This document shows, piece by piece, positions 24,288 to 33,102 of a stretch of DNA of 64,000 bases. Source of the DNA: Beijerinckia sp. 28-YEA-48 (GTDB taxonomy: Bacteria > Pseudomonadota > Alphaproteobacteria > Rhizobiales > Beijerinckiaceae); assembly GCF_900104955.1 (NCBI RefSeq), contig NZ_FNSI01000001.1, forward strand, positions 5,738,001 to 5,802,000, given 5' to 3'. Position 1 is the stretch's first letter. Every line of letters starts with the position of its first letter. A program made the position numbers and the translations under genes. The notes under the pieces were generated by a model. That model was not told the origin of the DNA. It did no database searches and saw only the letters and a list, made by a program, of their open reading frames with translations.

Positions 24288-26345
24288 ATGGCCGCCAATC
24301 CTTTCTTCGAGAGCTGGACCACGCCGTTTGAACTGCCGCCCTTTGGCGCCATCAAGACCGAACATTTCGCCGAAGGCTTTGAGCGCGGCATGGCCGAGCA
24401 TCGGCAGGAAATGGCCGCAATCGCCACTGAGAGCGCGGCGCCGGCCTATGCCAATGTGATCGATGCGTTCGAACGTTCAGGCCGGTTGCTCGACAAGGTG
24501 AGTGGCGTGTTCTGGAAGCTTGCTTCCGCTGACACCAATGACGAGCTGCAAGCGATCGAGCGCGAGATGGCCCCGAAGCTCGCGTCGCATTATGCGGCGA
24601 TCTATATGGACGCGGCTTTGTTCAAGCGTGTCGATGCTCTGCATGAGAAGCGCGACACTCTCGGGCTGAATGACGAGCAGCGGCGCGTGCTGGAACTCAT
24701 CCATAAGGATTTCGTCCGCGCCGGCGCAAAACTTTCCGGCAAGGAAAGCCAACGCATGGCCGAAATCGTCCAGCGTCTGGCCGATCTCTCCACCAGTTTC
24801 GGCCAGAACGTGTTGAAGGATGAATCCTCCTTCGTCCTGCCGATCCACGACAAAGCCGATCTCGCCGGCCTGTCGCCGGGGCTGGTCGATAGTCTTGCCG
24901 CTGCGGCCAAGGCGCGGGGCGTCGATGCTCCCTATGCGGTGACCCTGTCGCGTTCCCATGTGGAACCGTTCCTGGAAAGCGCGACACGGCGCGATCTGCG
25001 CGAACAGGTGTTCAAAGCCTTCATCGCGCGCGGCGCCAATGGTGGCGCCACCGACAATCACGCTATCGTCGAAGAGATCGTCGCCTTGCGTGCCGAGCGC
25101 GCCAAGCTGCTCGGTTATGAGACCTTCGCCGATTATAAGCTCGATGACACGATGGCGCGCACGCCCGACGCGGTGCGGACATTGCTCGACCGCGTTTGGA
25201 CGGGCGGGCGCGCCCGCGCGCTTGAAGAGCGTGATGACATGCAAAAAATGATCGACGCGGAAGGCGCTAATTTCAAACTCGCGGCCCATGACTGGCGTTA
25301 TTACGCGCAAAAGGTGCGCCACGCCCGCTATGACATCGATGAAGCGCGCCTAAAGCCCTATTTCGAACTGAACGCCATGCGCGAGGCCGCCTTCTATACG
25401 GCGAACCGGCTGTTCGGTCTCACTTTCGAGGAGCGCAAGGGGCTCGATCTCTATCATCCCGATTGCGTCGCCTATGAGGTGAAGGACGCCGGCGGCAAGC
25501 ATGTGGCGCTGTTCGTCGGCGATTATTTCGCGCGGGCCAGCAAGCGCAGCGGCGCTTGGATGACCTCGATCCGCGATCAGCGCAAGCTCGATGGCGACGT
25601 GCGACCGGTCATTCTCAACGTGCTCAATATCGCCAAGCCTGGCGAGGGCCAGCCGGTGCTGCTGTCCATCGACGAAGCGCGCACCCTGTTCCATGAATTC
25701 GGCCATGCGCTGCACGGCATCTTATCGGATGTGACCTATCCGCGGATTTCAGGCACCAGCGTGCCGACGGATTTCGTCGAGCTGCCGTCGCAGCTCTATG
25801 AACATTGGCTCTTGCAGAAGGACGTGCTGCGTAAATTCGCCAAGCACTACCAGAGCGGCGAAGTGCTGCCGGATGATCTCCTTGAGCGTCTATTCGCCAT
25901 GCGTACCTTCAACCAGGGCTTTGCTACGGTGGAATATTGCTCATCGGCCTATGTGGACATGGATTTCCACGCGCTGACTCCACCGGCCAAGGTCGATTCC
26001 GCCGCATTTGAACGTGATCGTTTGGAAGCGATCCAGATGCCGGAAGAAATCGTCATGCGTCACCGCACGCCGCATTTCTCCCATGTGTTCTCGGGCGATC
26101 ACTACGCTGCCGGCTATTACTCCTATCTCTGGTCGGAAGTGCTGGACGCCGATGCCTTCAGCGCCTTCGAGGAAACCGGCGATATTTTCAACCCGGCGCT
26201 GGCTGAGCGGCTGAAGACCTATATCTATTCCGCTGGCGGGCGCCGCGAGGCGGCCGACGCCTATACGCACTTCCGTGGCCGGCTGCCGACGCCGGAGGCG
26301 CTGATGCGCAAGCGTGGGCTGCACGATGTGGGCGCGGAAGGTTAA
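24288..26345 (+). CDS. M3-family metallopeptidase, peptidyl-dipeptidase Dcp-like
   Basis: A 685-residue zinc peptidase of the M3 (thimet oligopeptidase) family. The zinc motif HEFGH is at residues 469-473, within LFHEFGHALHGILSDVTYP, and the downstream glutamate ligand region is present. SGTSVPTDFVELPSQLYEHW and the late HFSHVFSGDHYAAGYYSYLWSEV are typical substrate-site blocks. Length matches Dcp/oligopeptidase A, which degrade short peptides in the cytoplasm. The ATG at 24288 follows GGAGA by eight bases. Monocistronic; the next gene is convergent and overlaps by four bases. Confidence 0.92.
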   Translation: MAANPFFESWTTPFELPPFGAIKTEHFAEGFERGMAEHRQEMAAIATESAAPAYANVIDAFERSGRLLDKVSGVFWKLASADTNDELQAIEREMAPKLASHYAAIYMDAALFKRVDALHEKRDTLGLNDEQRRVLELIHKDFVRAGAKLSGKESQRMAEIVQRLADLSTSFGQNVLKDESSFVLPIHDKADLAGLSPGLVDSLAAAAKARGVDAPYAVTLSRSHVEPFLESATRRDLREQVFKAFIARGANGGATDNHAIVEEIVALRAERAKLLGYETFADYKLDDTMARTPDAVRTLLDRVWTGGRARALEERDDMQKMIDAEGANFKLAAHDWRYYAQKVRHARYDIDEARLKPYFELNAMREAAFYTANRLFGLTFEERKGLDLYHPDCVAYEVKDAGGKHVALFVGDYFARASKRSGAWMTSIRDQRKLDGDVRPVILNVLNIAKPGEGQPVLLSIDEARTLFHEFGHALHGILSDVTYPRISGTSVPTDFVELPSQLYEHWLLQKDVLRKFAKHYQSGEVLPDDLLERLFAMRTFNQGFATVEYCSSAYVDMDFHALTPPAKVDSAAFERDRLEAIQMPEEIVMRHRTPHFSHVFSGDHYAAGYYSYLWSEVLDADAFSAFEETGDIFNPALAERLKTYIYSAGGRREAADAYTHFRGRLPTPEALMRKRGLHDVGAEG

Positions 26346-26815
26346 TCCTTCCGCCGCGTCGCGTCTTTGCGGAAGCGCAGCATGCCGAGCTGGCGGATGT
26401 AGTCATCCGTTAGCGCGCTGCTGTTGTCGGGATAGCGTTGGTCGCGGCCATAGCGGATGTGCCGAAAGATTTGCTGGCCGATGTAGGACAGTGCCCAGAC
26501 AATGCCGAGGGTGAGCAGCGTCACCGCATAGTTGCTGACGATCTGGGCGCTGGCCTGCCAGTTTGGCGCGAAAACGAACAGCAGATGCGGTAGCAAATAG
26601 CCGATGGCTGGTGCTGCGAGGATGATCAACAGTTCGACATTGAACTTCCAGCACAGCAGTTCGAGCGGTAGGAAGATCGCCAGTAGGACCGCGAGGCAGA
26701 TCAGGGATGCCAGCCCGGCCGAGCCCATGCGTTCGAAGTCCGCCGCGCTCATGAAGACAGCAGCCAGGCCGGTCAGAATCACAATCGTGAAAATGAGGCG
26801 CCACAAATAGGTCAT
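26342..26815 (-). CDS. integral membrane protein of unknown function
   Basis: A ~157-residue protein with about four membrane helices (IFTIVILTGLAAVFM, ASLICLAVLLAIFLPLELL, LLIILAAPAIGYLLPHLLFVF, AVTLLTLGIVWALSYIG) and a basic C-terminal tail ending RKDATRRKD. I do not recognise a family. The ATG at 26815 is preferred to GTG 26857, which has no ribosome site. It is followed, upstream on the strand, by another small membrane protein gene with a 58-base gap. Confidence 0.65.
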   Translation of the reverse strand: MTYLWRLIFTIVILTGLAAVFMSAADFERMGSAGLASLICLAVLLAIFLPLELLCWKFNVELLIILAAPAIGYLLPHLLFVFAPNWQASAQIVSNYAVTLLTLGIVWALSYIGQQIFRHIRYGRDQRYPDNSSALTDDYIRQLGMLRFRKDATRRKD

Positions 26816-26873
26816 GGGTCGTCTCGAGCTTTGATCTTGGAGTAATGAAAATATCACATCGAAGCCGGCAGCT

Positions 26874-27179
26874 CTAGCTGCGCGCTTGGTATCCCATGTC
26901 GCGAAAGGCGGCGTGCATGCGCGGCTTGATGACGGCGATCATATAGGCCCAAGCCACCAGGCCGATCAACGCGCCGGCGATGGCAGCAGCGATCAGGCCA
27001 GTAAATTCCGTCGTCAGCAGGACGGTGAAGGCGGGGATCATGAGTGCGACAATCAGGCCGATGAGGACGACAGGCTCGCGCGTGATGCGCTTCTGGGTCT
27101 CGACGATCAGGCGCTTAGCTTCCGTCTCCGACAGAGCATCAAGCTCGGGGAAGTTGCGCATTGGGTCGAGAGAACGCAT
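26874..27179 (-). CDS. small membrane protein of unknown function
   Basis: A 101-residue protein: a soluble N-terminal helix (ELDALSETEAKRLIVETQKR) followed by two membrane helices (VVLIGLIVALMIPAFTVLL and LIAAAIAGALIGLVAWAYMIAV). The ATG at 27179 has GAGGAA at a proper distance. Family not recognised. Probably cotranscribed with the membrane protein gene downstream of it. Confidence 0.65.
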   Translation of the reverse strand: MRSLDPMRNFPELDALSETEAKRLIVETQKRITREPVVLIGLIVALMIPAFTVLLTTEFTGLIAAAIAGALIGLVAWAYMIAVIKPRMHAAFRDMGYQARS

Positions 27180-27267
27180 CGACAATTCCTCTTGAACAAT
27201 TTGTCGTCACCTGTGGTCGTTGAATATGCAAAGCTGACAAAGCAACATTCGTTCCAGAGTGTGGCGC

Positions 27268-27300
27268 AAAAAAGAAAGCCGGCTCGTGGGAGCCGGCTTT
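27268..27300 (-). terminator. Rho-independent terminator of the Bug gene
   Basis: AAAGCCGGCTC (27275-27285) and GAGCCGGCTTT (27290-27300) form a perfect 11-bp stem with a four-base loop. On the minus strand it is followed by CTTTTTT. It lies just after the stop of the gene at 27323. Confidence 0.8.
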
Positions 27301-27322
27301 GCATGTTTAAAGATGTGAATTG

Positions 27323-28294
27323 TCAATCCGTCGGCTTGAAGCCCGAGGCCTTGATCGGGCCCGCCCAGAATTCGAAATCGCGCTTCTGGATGACAGCGAG
27401 TTCCGAGCCGGGCTTGCCGGTTGGCGATTGGCCGAGACGGATCATGATCTCCTTGCCGGCCGGGCTCTTGACCGCGTCGATCAAAACGCCGCCGACCTTC
27501 TCGACGATGGCTTGCGGCGTGTGGGCCGGTGCGTGGAAAGCATACCAGCCCTGGGCGACGATATCGTAACCCTGTTCCTTATAGGTCGGTACGTCGGGCA
27601 TGAAAGACGAGCGCTCGGCCCCGGTGGTAGCAAGCACGCGCAGCTGGCCGCTCTTGTGCAGTTCGGCCGCGTCGGGCGCCGGCGTCGAGGCCAAAGCGAT
27701 CTGGCCGGCGACGAGATCATTGAGGACGGGCGCGGTGCCGCGAAACGGCACGTGGCGCAATTCGACCTTGGCGGCGTTGGCGAAGATCACCCCGGAGAAA
27801 TGCGGGATCGTGCCGGCACCGGGCGAGCCGAAGGCGGCCTTGTCGGGATTGGCGCGCAGCCATTTGACCAGTTCATCGAGATTTTTCGCACCCGTCATCG
27901 GGCCGGTCGAGAGCGCGAACTCCTGCGTGCAAACCTGCGCCACCGGCACCAGGTCGGTGAGCGGGTTATAGGGTAGGTTGGTGTAGACGCTGGGTTGAAC
28001 GACGATCGGGCCGAAAGGCGAGAACAGAAAGGTGCGTCCGTCCGGCGGCGCCGAAGTGACGGCGCGCACGCCAATGCGGCCATCAGCGCCGACACGGTTC
28101 TCGACAATGACCGTTTCGCCAAGCGCCTGGCGCATCTGGTCGGCGAGGTAACGGACGACGCCATCACCGCCGCCGCCGGGCGCGAACGGATAGATGATCT
28201 TGATCGGCTGGTTCTGCGCCAGCGTTGGTTTAGCTATAAGGCTCGCCGATGCGGCAGCCGCGCCGGCGAGTACTTTTCTTCTGTTGATGCTCAT
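27323..28294 (-). CDS. Bug-family (tripartite tricarboxylate transporter-type) substrate-binding protein
   Basis: A 323-residue extracytoplasmic binding protein of the Bug/TctC family. Signal peptide residues 1-26, then PIKIIYPFAPGGGGDGVVRYLADQM, the typical first ligand loop, and VENRVGADGRIGVRAVTSAPPDG. It binds small carboxylates or related compounds. No TctA/TctB membrane genes are nearby, as is common for expanded Bug sets. The upstream neighbour on the same strand is a quinone oxidoreductase 33 bases away, so the two may be cotranscribed. Confidence 0.9.
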   Translation of the reverse strand: MSINRRKVLAGAAAASASLIAKPTLAQNQPIKIIYPFAPGGGGDGVVRYLADQMRQALGETVIVENRVGADGRIGVRAVTSAPPDGRTFLFSPFGPIVVQPSVYTNLPYNPLTDLVPVAQVCTQEFALSTGPMTGAKNLDELVKWLRANPDKAAFGSPGAGTIPHFSGVIFANAAKVELRHVPFRGTAPVLNDLVAGQIALASTPAPDAAELHKSGQLRVLATTGAERSSFMPDVPTYKEQGYDIVAQGWYAFHAPAHTPQAIVEKVGGVLIDAVKSPAGKEIMIRLGQSPTGKPGSELAVIQKRDFEFWAGPIKASGFKPTD

Positions 28295-28327
28295 GCTTTC
28301 CCCTCCAGAAAGCGAGTGGGTTTCCCC

Positions 28328-29329
28328 TCACACGGTCATGACGATCTTACCGATGTGCTCGCTGGTCTCCATCCGCGCATGCGCCTTCGCCGCGTCCCTC
28401 AGCGTGAAGGTTGAATCGATGATCGGCTTGCACTTGCCCTTGGCCCAGAGCGGACCAACGGTCTCCTCGAGGCTGCGGGCGATGGCGCCCTTTTGAGCCA
28501 CCGTGCGCGGCCGCAGCGCCGAACCGGTATAGACGAGGCGCTTGGCCGAGATCGGCCTGAGGTCAAAACCGTCGACCTTGAAACCCTGCTGGAAAGCGAT
28601 CTGCACGATACGTGCATCCATGGCGGCGCATTCGAAATTGCGCTGCACATAGCTGCCGCCGACCATGTCGAGGATAACGTTGACGCCCTTGTTCTCGGTG
28701 ATGCGTTTCACCTCGACGACGAAATCCTGCGTGCGATAGTTGATGGCGTGATCGGCGCCGAGATCGAGACAGGCTTTCAGCTTGTCGTCGCTGCCGGCGG
28801 TGATGATCGACTTGGCGCCGAGTTCATGCGCCAGCATGATCGCGGTGGTACCGATGCCCGACGAACCGCCGTGGATCAGAATTGTTTCACCGGCCGAGAG
28901 CTTGCCTGTCATGAAGGCATTGACCCAGACAGTGAAGAAGGTCTCGGGGATCGCGGCGGCTTCGACCATGGAAAAGCCTTGCGGCACAGGCAGGGCATGG
29001 CTCTCTGTCACGGTGCAGTATTCTGCATAGCCGCCGCCATGGGCCAGTGCGCACACCTGATCGCCAATCTTGTAGCGCGAAGCGCCGGCGCCTAAGGCCG
29101 CAACAGTGCCGGAGATTTCCAGGCCGGGCAGATCAGACGCGCCGGCCGGTGGTGGATAGCGGCCAAGACGCTGCGACACGTCGGGGCGATTGATGCCGGC
29201 GGCGGCGACCTTAACGAGGATCTCGCCATCTTTCGGCTGCGGGACGGGACGTGTTTCCGGCTGGAGCACTTCCGGCCCGCCGGCACCCTGAATAGCCATG
29301 CAGAGCATTGTCTGCGGCGCAGTGTTCAT
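28328..29329 (-). CDS. NAD(P)H:quinone oxidoreductase (zeta-crystallin-like, MDR family)
   Basis: A 333-residue medium-chain reductase without the catalytic zinc ligands. AAGINRPDVSQRLGRYPPP and PGLEISGTVAALG are the N-terminal landmarks, and LIHGGSSGIGTTAIMLAHELGAKSIITAGS is the nucleotide-binding site of the quinone oxidoreductase/PIG3-type branch. It likely reduces a quinone or an unsaturated ketone with NADPH in the cytoplasm. ATG at 29329 after GGGAG. It leads a probable two-gene unit with the Bug protein. Confidence 0.9.
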   Translation of the reverse strand: MNTAPQTMLCMAIQGAGGPEVLQPETRPVPQPKDGEILVKVAAAGINRPDVSQRLGRYPPPAGASDLPGLEISGTVAALGAGASRYKIGDQVCALAHGGGYAEYCTVTESHALPVPQGFSMVEAAAIPETFFTVWVNAFMTGKLSAGETILIHGGSSGIGTTAIMLAHELGAKSIITAGSDDKLKACLDLGADHAINYRTQDFVVEVKRITENKGVNVILDMVGGSYVQRNFECAAMDARIVQIAFQQGFKVDGFDLRPISAKRLVYTGSALRPRTVAQKGAIARSLEETVGPLWAKGKCKPIIDSTFTLRDAAKAHARMETSEHIGKIVMTV

Positions 29330-29634
29330 GTCGTGCTCCCGGATTGCGTGTGTTTGCGCGCCATAGGGCGCGCACTGGTTGGAGGCGGTGGTAGCGCGCC
29401 TTCTCCGGTGTGGCAATCGCTGAGTGCTGCGGTCTTGGAGGATTCCTCGGCGGATTCCAAGCGAGCGTCATCGCGGTCGTTATCGCGATCATCAACGACT
29501 TGGTGGGTCAAGTATGAGATGGGACGGCTTGAGCTGCGCTTGTTTGCAGCAGCCTGCGCCGCATATGGGCGACAGGCTGTACACCGACATCATCGTCGCG
29601 CCGCATGAGCCCAACGAAGTGGTCGAGCGTTTTG
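29330..29634. other. 305-base gap, possible decayed coding DNA
   Basis: No called gene. On the plus strand about 29575-29635 reads LYTDIIVAPHEPNEVVERF in frame, which looks protein-like, but the frame has no credible start or ribosome site and runs on into the antisense of the carboxylesterase. It may be a remnant. No clear operator or terminator. Confidence 0.4.
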
Positions 29635-31257
29635 CTACGGCAAGGCGCGCCAGCGCATCGGCAAGACGCCGTTCTGGCGGAAGCTGTCGAAGAAGTGGAA
29701 GCGGGCCGCTTGCGGATTTGTTTGCGCTTCGACCGTCGTGCCGAGGATCTGCACGACATCTCTCTCGCCATAAGCTGGCCATGGCGGCAGGTCAGGGCCG
29801 TTGGGGTCGCCGCGCGTGGCGAAATTCACCCAATAGCTCGTCATGGTTTGCGCCAGCGCGCGGTCAGCATCAGAGGGCGGCATGGCGCCGTTGACGATGA
29901 ACTGCGGCGTCAGCGTGCCGAACACGAAGGGAATTTCCGTTATATGCGAAGCCACGGGTACGTAGGGCGACGTGTAGGTGAACAGGTAGCCGTAGACAGG
30001 GGCATGACCGGTGCGTTGATGTAACCGCAGCCACTGCCATGTCTGCTCGCTGATGACATAGTCGCCGGTGAGCGCGTCAGCCGAAACCTTGGCCTGCGCA
30101 TCGGTGTCGGCCGGATAGACCTCGAGGAAATCGGCGAGACGATCAGCGCCGAACATGCGTTCGGCCGCGGCACGGAAGGCCTGTGCCGATTGGTTGGGCA
30201 GCGATTGGGAGTGGAAGGGCGCTTCCTCGGTGGCGTTCCAGCCGGCGAGCAAGGGAATGTGCATCTGTTCGCCGCGTATAAAGCGCGCTGCCGGCACATC
30301 GGGCACCACATAGCGATCGATGCTGGGTGAAAAGGCTCTGACGATCGGGTTGACCGAGAAATTCCACAGCGCCGCCGCATTCAATTGCTCGGCCGGCATG
30401 GCGCGCAAAGCCGCGATGGATGAATTGCCTTGCTGTTGCGCAAAGGCCTGGCCGCGCGCACGGGCTTCGTCGAAATTTTCGAGCGGACCGTGACGGCCAT
30501 CCCAGAACGAGCCGCTCTCGCCGATGGCTTTGTGGAAGTGGCCTTTGGCAAGCGGCGAAGCCATCAGGAGGCCGATGGCATGGGCGCCGGCGGATTCACC
30601 GAAGAGGGTGACGTTGTTGGGATCACCACCGAAGCTGGCGATATTGGCTTTGACCCAGCGGAGCGCCGCAAGCTGGTCCTGCAGGCCGTAGTTGCCCGAT
30701 GGCCCCTCAGGATCGAGATCGGGGTGAGCCAAGAAGCCGAGGACGCCGAGACGGTAGTTGAAATTGACGACGACAACGCCTTTCTGCGCCAAGACGCTGC
30801 CGTCGATCGCGGGTCCGGCCGAAGAGCCGAACTGGAAACCACCACCGTGAACCCAAACCATCACGGGACGTTTCTCGTTTGTCTCTTTCGCCGCCGTCCA
30901 AACATTGAGGGACAGGCAATCCTCGCTGCGTGGTCCTGGCTCGCGGTCATTCTCGAGAGCAGAAAGACAACGTGAACCGTAGGCCAGCGCGTCGCGCACA
31001 CCGCTCCAAGGTTGTGGTGGTTGCGGGGCATGCCAGCGCAGTTTGCCAACCGGCGCTGCGGCATAGGGAATCCCCTTGAAGGCTAACACGCCGCGCGCGT
31101 CGCGTGGTGCGCCACGGAGAAGTCCAGCTTCGGTGTTGACCTGCGATCCCAAGTCGTTTGTCTTCACCTGTGCCTCCGCCGTGCACGTGGCCAGGGCGAT
31201 CGTGGCCGCGTAGAGTCCGGCGCGAAAATAGTTCTGCGACTTCCAAAGCTGCCACAT
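29635..31257 (-). CDS. exported type-B carboxylesterase
   Basis: A ~540-residue carboxylesterase/lipase type B (acetylcholinesterase fold). Residues 1-30 are a signal peptide (ending CTAEAQ). EDCLSLNVW, VWVHGGGFQFGSS (oxyanion hole) and the nucleophile GESAGAHAIG are present. The start is the ATG at 31257, behind GGAGGAA at six bases; an in-frame TTG/ATG at 31272 overlaps that ribosome site. It hydrolyses esters outside the cytoplasm; substrate unknown. Monocistronic. Confidence 0.9.
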   Translation of the reverse strand: MWQLWKSQNYFRAGLYAATIALATCTAEAQVKTNDLGSQVNTEAGLLRGAPRDARGVLAFKGIPYAAAPVGKLRWHAPQPPQPWSGVRDALAYGSRCLSALENDREPGPRSEDCLSLNVWTAAKETNEKRPVMVWVHGGGFQFGSSAGPAIDGSVLAQKGVVVVNFNYRLGVLGFLAHPDLDPEGPSGNYGLQDQLAALRWVKANIASFGGDPNNVTLFGESAGAHAIGLLMASPLAKGHFHKAIGESGSFWDGRHGPLENFDEARARGQAFAQQQGNSSIAALRAMPAEQLNAAALWNFSVNPIVRAFSPSIDRYVVPDVPAARFIRGEQMHIPLLAGWNATEEAPFHSQSLPNQSAQAFRAAAERMFGADRLADFLEVYPADTDAQAKVSADALTGDYVISEQTWQWLRLHQRTGHAPVYGYLFTYTSPYVPVASHITEIPFVFGTLTPQFIVNGAMPPSDADRALAQTMTSYWVNFATRGDPNGPDLPPWPAYGERDVVQILGTTVEAQTNPQAARFHFFDSFRQNGVLPMRWRALP

Positions 31258-31440
31258 CGCGCGTTCCTCCATTTGTAGTCTTCATAGACCGGTTTAGGAA
31301 CGGTGGGAGGATGCCGAAAGGGTCGGTGCGATGCCGTTGCGGCATCGGAGGTCTTTCGGCCTGACCTTTCGACCTGGCCTTCTCGACAGGAGCCGCACCC
31401 TGCGATTATGACGGGGGAGGTATCGATTGCGGGGAGAGCC

Positions 31441-31653
31441 ATGGCCAAGTCCGATGAAGAGGACAATGTGTTCGGTGCGCCGCCGCGCAAGAAAGTCGTG
31501 CATGAGATGGGTGAAAATCTCGACATGCTGTCGGCGGGCGAATTGCGTGAGCGTGTCGAGCTGCTGAAAGCTGAAATCGCGCGGCTCGAAACTGCGGCGG
31601 CTGCCAAGGATGCTTCGAAGAACGCCGCCGACGCTTTCTTCAAGAAGTCATAG
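31441..31653 (+). CDS. DUF1192 protein
   Basis: A 70-residue acidic protein: a disordered start (MAKSDEEDNVFGAPPRKK) and a coiled helix LSAGELRERVELLKAEIARLETA, which defines DUF1192. Function unknown. It is widespread in alphaproteobacteria, often beside rcdA, as here. ATG at 31441. Confidence 0.85.
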   Translation: MAKSDEEDNVFGAPPRKKVVHEMGENLDMLSAGELRERVELLKAEIARLETAAAAKDASKNAADAFFKKS

Positions 31654-31703
31654 CGACACCGCTGCTTACGGGTCATTTCGGGGCAGGGGCCAAGCGGGGC
31701 TCG

Positions 31704-31718
31704 TTAACCATCCATTAG
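31704..31718. promoter_or_regulatory. candidate CtrA box (TTAA-N7-TTAG)
   Basis: TTAACCATCCATTAG matches the CtrA consensus TTAA-N7-TTAA except for the last base, and includes TTAACCAT, a known CtrA half-site form. It lies upstream of rcdA, whose product controls CtrA stability. Confidence 0.45.
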
Positions 31719-31809
31719 GGACTCTGAAGTATTAATGGATTGTCCTGAATTTTCGGGATTTCGAGTGGCTCCTGTCCACTCTGTTTGACGCCTCCCTGTT
31801 ACCACCTTC

Positions 31810-31836
31810 AGAGCCGCCATCTGCGGCTCTTTTTTT
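31810..31836 (+). terminator. Rho-independent terminator upstream of rcdA
   Basis: AGAGCCGC (31810-31817) pairs with GCGGCTCT (31823-31830) over CATCT, followed by a run of T to 31836. It ends the DUF1192 transcript or a short RNA from the 31654-31810 gap. Confidence 0.8.
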
Positions 31837-31880
31837 GTGCCTGGAAATCGCGGAAAATCAGCGTCCGTGGCACATTAAGG

Positions 31881-31894
31881 TTAACAAATATTAA
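31881..31894. promoter_or_regulatory. second TTAA pair before rcdA (spacing 6)
   Basis: TTAACAAATATTAA lies about 100 bases before the rcdA start, downstream of the terminator, so within the likely rcdA promoter. The TTAA pair is separated by six bases where CtrA prefers seven. TTAAGG directly precedes it. Confidence 0.35.
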
Positions 31895-31995
31895 ACGCCC
31901 GCCGAATGAATTTTGGCGATAGGATCATTTCACGGTCAAAAGCGCTGTTGGCATGACGCCACCGGACGCAGGGGCAGACCGGTGGAAGTCCATCG

Positions 31996-32523
31996 ATGTT
32001 GAATTCGCGGAACGATGAACAGCGTAATACGGTGTCTTTCGGCAGCAAGCTGGCAGGCTCGGATGCGTTCAAGGCCCTGTTTCGCGAGGGCATGCTGCTG
32101 GTGGAAGAGGCCGCCGCCTATCTCGACGGGCCGGGCCGGCAGGAATCGAAGGGCCTCGGCCGCTCCGACGCCCTCGCCTATGCTTCAGAGAGCATGCGCC
32201 TGACCACGCGCCTGATGCAGCTCGCCTCCTGGCTTTTGCTGCAACGCGCCGTCAACGAAGGCGAAATGACTCAGATCCAGGCGGCGAGCGAAAAGCATAA
32301 GGTCAAGCTGACCCGCCAGGACATTGCCTCAAGCGCCGATGTCTTCACTCGCATGCCCGAGCGGCTGCGTGACCTGACGACTCAGTCTCTGCGCCTGCAG
32401 GCGCGGATCGTCCATCTCGATCAATTGCTCTACTCGGGCGCCATGCCGTCGGCTGAAAGCGAAGCCCGCGCTGGCGTTGCCGCGCAGCTCGAACGACTGC
32501 GGGCGGCTTTTCAGAACGGCTAA
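31996..32523 (+). CDS. rcdA: protease adaptor RcdA (DUF1465)
   Basis: A 175-residue helical protein of the DUF1465/RcdA family. The block SDAFKALFREGMLLVEEAAAYLDGPGRQESKGL and the very conserved SESMRLTTRLMQLASWLLLQRAVNEGEM are family hallmarks. In Caulobacter RcdA delivers CtrA and other substrates to ClpXP during the cell cycle. Position next to DUF1192 and rpmE is as in other alphaproteobacteria. ATG at 31996. CtrA-like boxes lie upstream. It ends in a shared bidirectional terminator. Confidence 0.9.
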   Translation: MLNSRNDEQRNTVSFGSKLAGSDAFKALFREGMLLVEEAAAYLDGPGRQESKGLGRSDALAYASESMRLTTRLMQLASWLLLQRAVNEGEMTQIQAASEKHKVKLTRQDIASSADVFTRMPERLRDLTTQSLRLQARIVHLDQLLYSGAMPSAESEARAGVAAQLERLRAAFQNG

Positions 32524-32547
32524 GATCAAGGAAGCTTTCCGAAAACA

Positions 32548-32573
32548 AAAACCCCGGCGTGAGCCGGGGTTTT
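32548..32573. terminator. bidirectional terminator between rcdA and rpmE
   Basis: AAAACCCCGGC (32548-32558) and GCCGGGGTTTT (32563-32573) form an 11-bp stem with loop GTGA. T-rich stretches follow on both strands. It serves both convergent genes. Confidence 0.85.
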
Positions 32574-32602
32574 GCTTTGTCCGAAGCTGACTGCTTGGAA
32601 AA

Positions 32603-32833
32603 TTACTTCTTGGTCGCGCCGAGCGTACCGAAGCGCGAGTTGAAGCGCGACAGACGGCCGCCGCGATCGAGCAGCTGGGCCGAACCGCCGGTCCAAGCCG
32701 GATGGGTCTTCGGGTCGATGTCGAGGTTCAGCGTGTCGCCCTCTTTACCGTAGGTCGAGCGGGTCTCGTACTGGGTGCCATCGGTCATAACGACCTTGAT
32801 CATGTGGTAATGCGGATGGATATCGGCTTTCAT
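32603..32833 (-). CDS. rpmE: 50S ribosomal protein bL31
   Basis: A 76-residue bL31: [19 protein letters not shown] and the C-terminal [22 protein letters not shown]. It lacks the CxxC zinc pair, so it is a zinc-independent (C-minus) form. ATG at 32833 after AGGA. Upstream in-frame sequence is not part of the gene. Confidence 0.95.
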   Translation of the reverse strand: MKADIHPHYHMIKVVMTDGTQYETRSTYGKEGDTLNLDIDPKTHPAWTGGSAQLLDRGGRLSRFNSRFGTLGATKK

Positions 32834-33102
32834 CGGATGTCCTGCGAATATTCTGCCTGAAACGGGACCGGAAGGAAGCCTTGAGGCTACCGCGCGCGGC
32901 CGGGCCGGCGCAAACCGGATTTCGGGCGCTCCTATACATGAAGCAGGCGGTTGGAACAAGGTGGCTGTTAAATGGCTTGTGAATCGCTTGCCTTAGCAGC
33001 CTTGTAGGGCCAGGAAGGGGGCACGCCGAGACGAGGATCGCGCCGACAAGCGAGACGTCCTGGCGCAGTTCCAACCGTGTCACAAAGCGCGTAAACAGGG
33101 CC

